Below, piece by piece: positions 13,113-13,789 of a stretch of 13,789 nucleotides of DNA (position 1 is the stretch's first letter; every line of letters begins with the position of its first letter). Origin of the DNA: DATBFX01 sp036558305 (GTDB taxonomy: Bacteria; Chloroflexota; Chloroflexia; Thermomicrobiales; UBA6265); NCBI GenBank assembly GCA_036558305.1, contig DATBFX010000613.1:1-13789 (forward strand). The letters run 5' to 3'. The position numbers and the translations under genes are program-made. The notes below the pieces were generated by a model. That model did no database searches and was not told the DNA's origin. It was given only the letters and a program-made list of their open reading frames with translations.

Positions 13113-13385
13113 GTGAACGCTTCGAACGACCTCGCGCCTCAGACCCGGCGCGGCTCCGCCGCCACGGTCCACCCGCTGACGCGCGATTTCCTCGCCTGGG
13201 TCGCCCGCCGACCCCGCTCGTACGCCGACGCCATGGAGGCGTGGCGATCCAGTTGCCCCCGCTTCACCATCTGGGAAGACGCGATCGCCGACGGGCTGAT
13301 CGGCGAGGAGCGGGGCGGCGGGAGGCTGAGCGAGATCCAGGTCGTGCTCACTCCCCGCGGGCGCGCGGTGCTCGACGCCGGTTGA
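13113..13385 (+). CDS. Small helical protein, possible winged helix, function unknown
   Basis: The 90-residue protein has a well-formed fold: HPLTRDFLAWVARRPRSYADAMEAWRSSCPR (20-50) gives two helices, FTIWEDAIADGLI (51-63) a third, and IQVVLTPRGRAVLDAG (75-90) a strand and final helix. LTPRGRAVL is the kind of ending seen in winged-helix proteins, so DNA binding is possible. I believe similar small proteins are widespread in high-GC bacteria, but I cannot name the family. The GTG start is supported by AAGGAAGGAAGAG upstream. It is convergent with the membrane protein at the right edge. Confidence 0.75.
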   Translation: MNASNDLAPQTRRGSAATVHPLTRDFLAWVARRPRSYADAMEAWRSSCPRFTIWEDAIADGLIGEERGGGRLSEIQVVLTPRGRAVLDAG

Positions 13386-13390
13386 GCGCC

Positions 13391-13456
13391 GCGCGTGACG
13401 TCGCGCAAACGACGGAACGGGAAAGATTCGGGCAGACCCCGCCCCTATCGTGGGGC
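13391..13456. terminator. Weak hairpins between convergent gene ends
   Basis: Two short stems lie between the stop of the 90-residue gene and the stop of the minus-strand membrane protein: GCGCG-6 nt-CGCGC (13391-13406) and GCCCC-6 nt-GGGGC (13441-13456). Each is only 5 bp and lacks a T-run, so a terminator role is suggested by position alone. Confidence 0.25.
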
Positions 13457-13515
13457 CCGGCGCGGTCGCGGTCGGTTCCAGCGGTCGTGCCACCGGTGTC
13501 GGCGCGGGCGACCGC

Positions 13516-13789
13516 CTACGAGACCAACACGATCACCAGCACGACGATCGCGACGACGAGCGCGATTGCCGCGATCAGACCGACGACGCGGAACGTGTTG
13601 ACGGGCGCCTCCCCCTTGACCACGCCGTTCTGGCCGTTGACGACGCAGCGGTACTGCTTGCCGTTGTACTGGAAGGCGGCGAGCCAGGCGGGGAGGTAGA
13701 GGAGGCGACCGGTGAGGTCGGGGACCTCGGTCTCGACGCGCAGGTCGCGGTGCGTGTCGCCGGGAACGAGGGAGGCGCAGGCGCGTCGC
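13516..13789 (-). CDS. C-terminal part of a membrane-anchored protein (partial)
   Basis: The frame enters from the right edge and ends at a TAG at 13516-13518; the start lies outside the window. The 90 visible residues hold THRDLRVETEVPDLTGRLLY, then LPAWLAAFQYNGKQYRCVVN and GQNGVVKGEAPVN, then one C-terminal membrane helix (VGLIAAIALVVAIVVLVIVLVS). The LPAW-(Y/F)-Y-GK-YR-VNGQ-G-V-GE-P pattern is shared by bacterial membrane proteins that begin with a zinc ribbon and end with membrane helices and are often misnamed as PriA-like helicase pieces. The family resemblance is moderate and the function is unknown. This frame uses typical GC-rich codons throughout. Confidence 0.65.
   Translation of the reverse strand, partial: RRACASLVPGDTHRDLRVETEVPDLTGRLLYLPAWLAAFQYNGKQYRCVVNGQNGVVKGEAPVNTFRVVGLIAAIALVVAIVVLVIVLVS

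Overview
This is a very GC-rich bacterial window with tightly packed genes, many GTG starts and several 4-13 nt gene overlaps. The Tat-exported SH3 protein has an N-terminus ending in an SRRGVLRGLAAV-type signal, a style I associate with Chloroflexota of the Thermomicrobiales group. Together with the large MalT/LuxR-type regulator, the 2TM protein and the overall base composition, this suggests a Chloroflexota (Thermomicrobia-like) genome or metagenome bin. That assignment is inference; no rRNA or universal marker gene is present.

Layout. 178-1260 (+) is a one-piece fusion of a helix-turn-helix domain and a PIN ribonuclease domain. It converges, across a perfect 30-bp palindrome, on a Tat-exported SH3 protein (1385-2212, -). 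2537-4534 (-) is a three-gene operon transcribed as DinB-like protein, 2TM membrane protein, Nudix hydrolase, the last two with a 4-nt GTGA overlap. A compact divergent promoter region with an 11-bp dyad separates this operon from a zinc-ribbon protein (4748-5134, +), followed by a three-helix membrane protein that resembles PycTM, the Pycsar anti-phage effector family (5202-5756, +). A four-helix-bundle gene (5810-6169, -) sits between two inverted arrays of a 7-bp repeat and fills the whole gap between two convergent genes. Next come a 899-residue ATPase-TPR-LuxR regulator (6249-8948, -), a 650-bp spacer with two adjacent dyads, and an aldo/keto reductase (9603-10541, +). A two-gene module follows: a HEIGH-motif metallopeptidase-like protein starting directly after the reductase stop codon, and an overlapping 74-residue protein. 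The window ends with a nitronate monooxygenase-like flavoprotein lacking the usual histidine (11534-12658, -), a small conserved-looking 90-residue protein (13113-13385, +) and the C-terminal end of a membrane protein cut by the right edge (13516-13789, -).

The two strongest hints of something not ordinary are insertions. First, the metallopeptidase/small-protein pair lies between two 93-bp direct copies of the 3' end of the aldo/keto reductase gene (84 of 93 positions identical, offset 959 bp), as if a two-gene cassette had integrated at that gene's 3' end and displaced the old tail. Second, the four-helix-bundle cassette is bounded by inverted heptamer arrays that could pair in RNA and enclose the ORF, which recalls the 23S rRNA intervening sequences that carry the same protein family. 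Other points of interest are the HTH-PIN fusion with a possible internal start, the PycTM-like protein without a visible cyclase, and the His-to-Leu change in the monooxygenase. All family calls were made by reading motifs; no database search was run.
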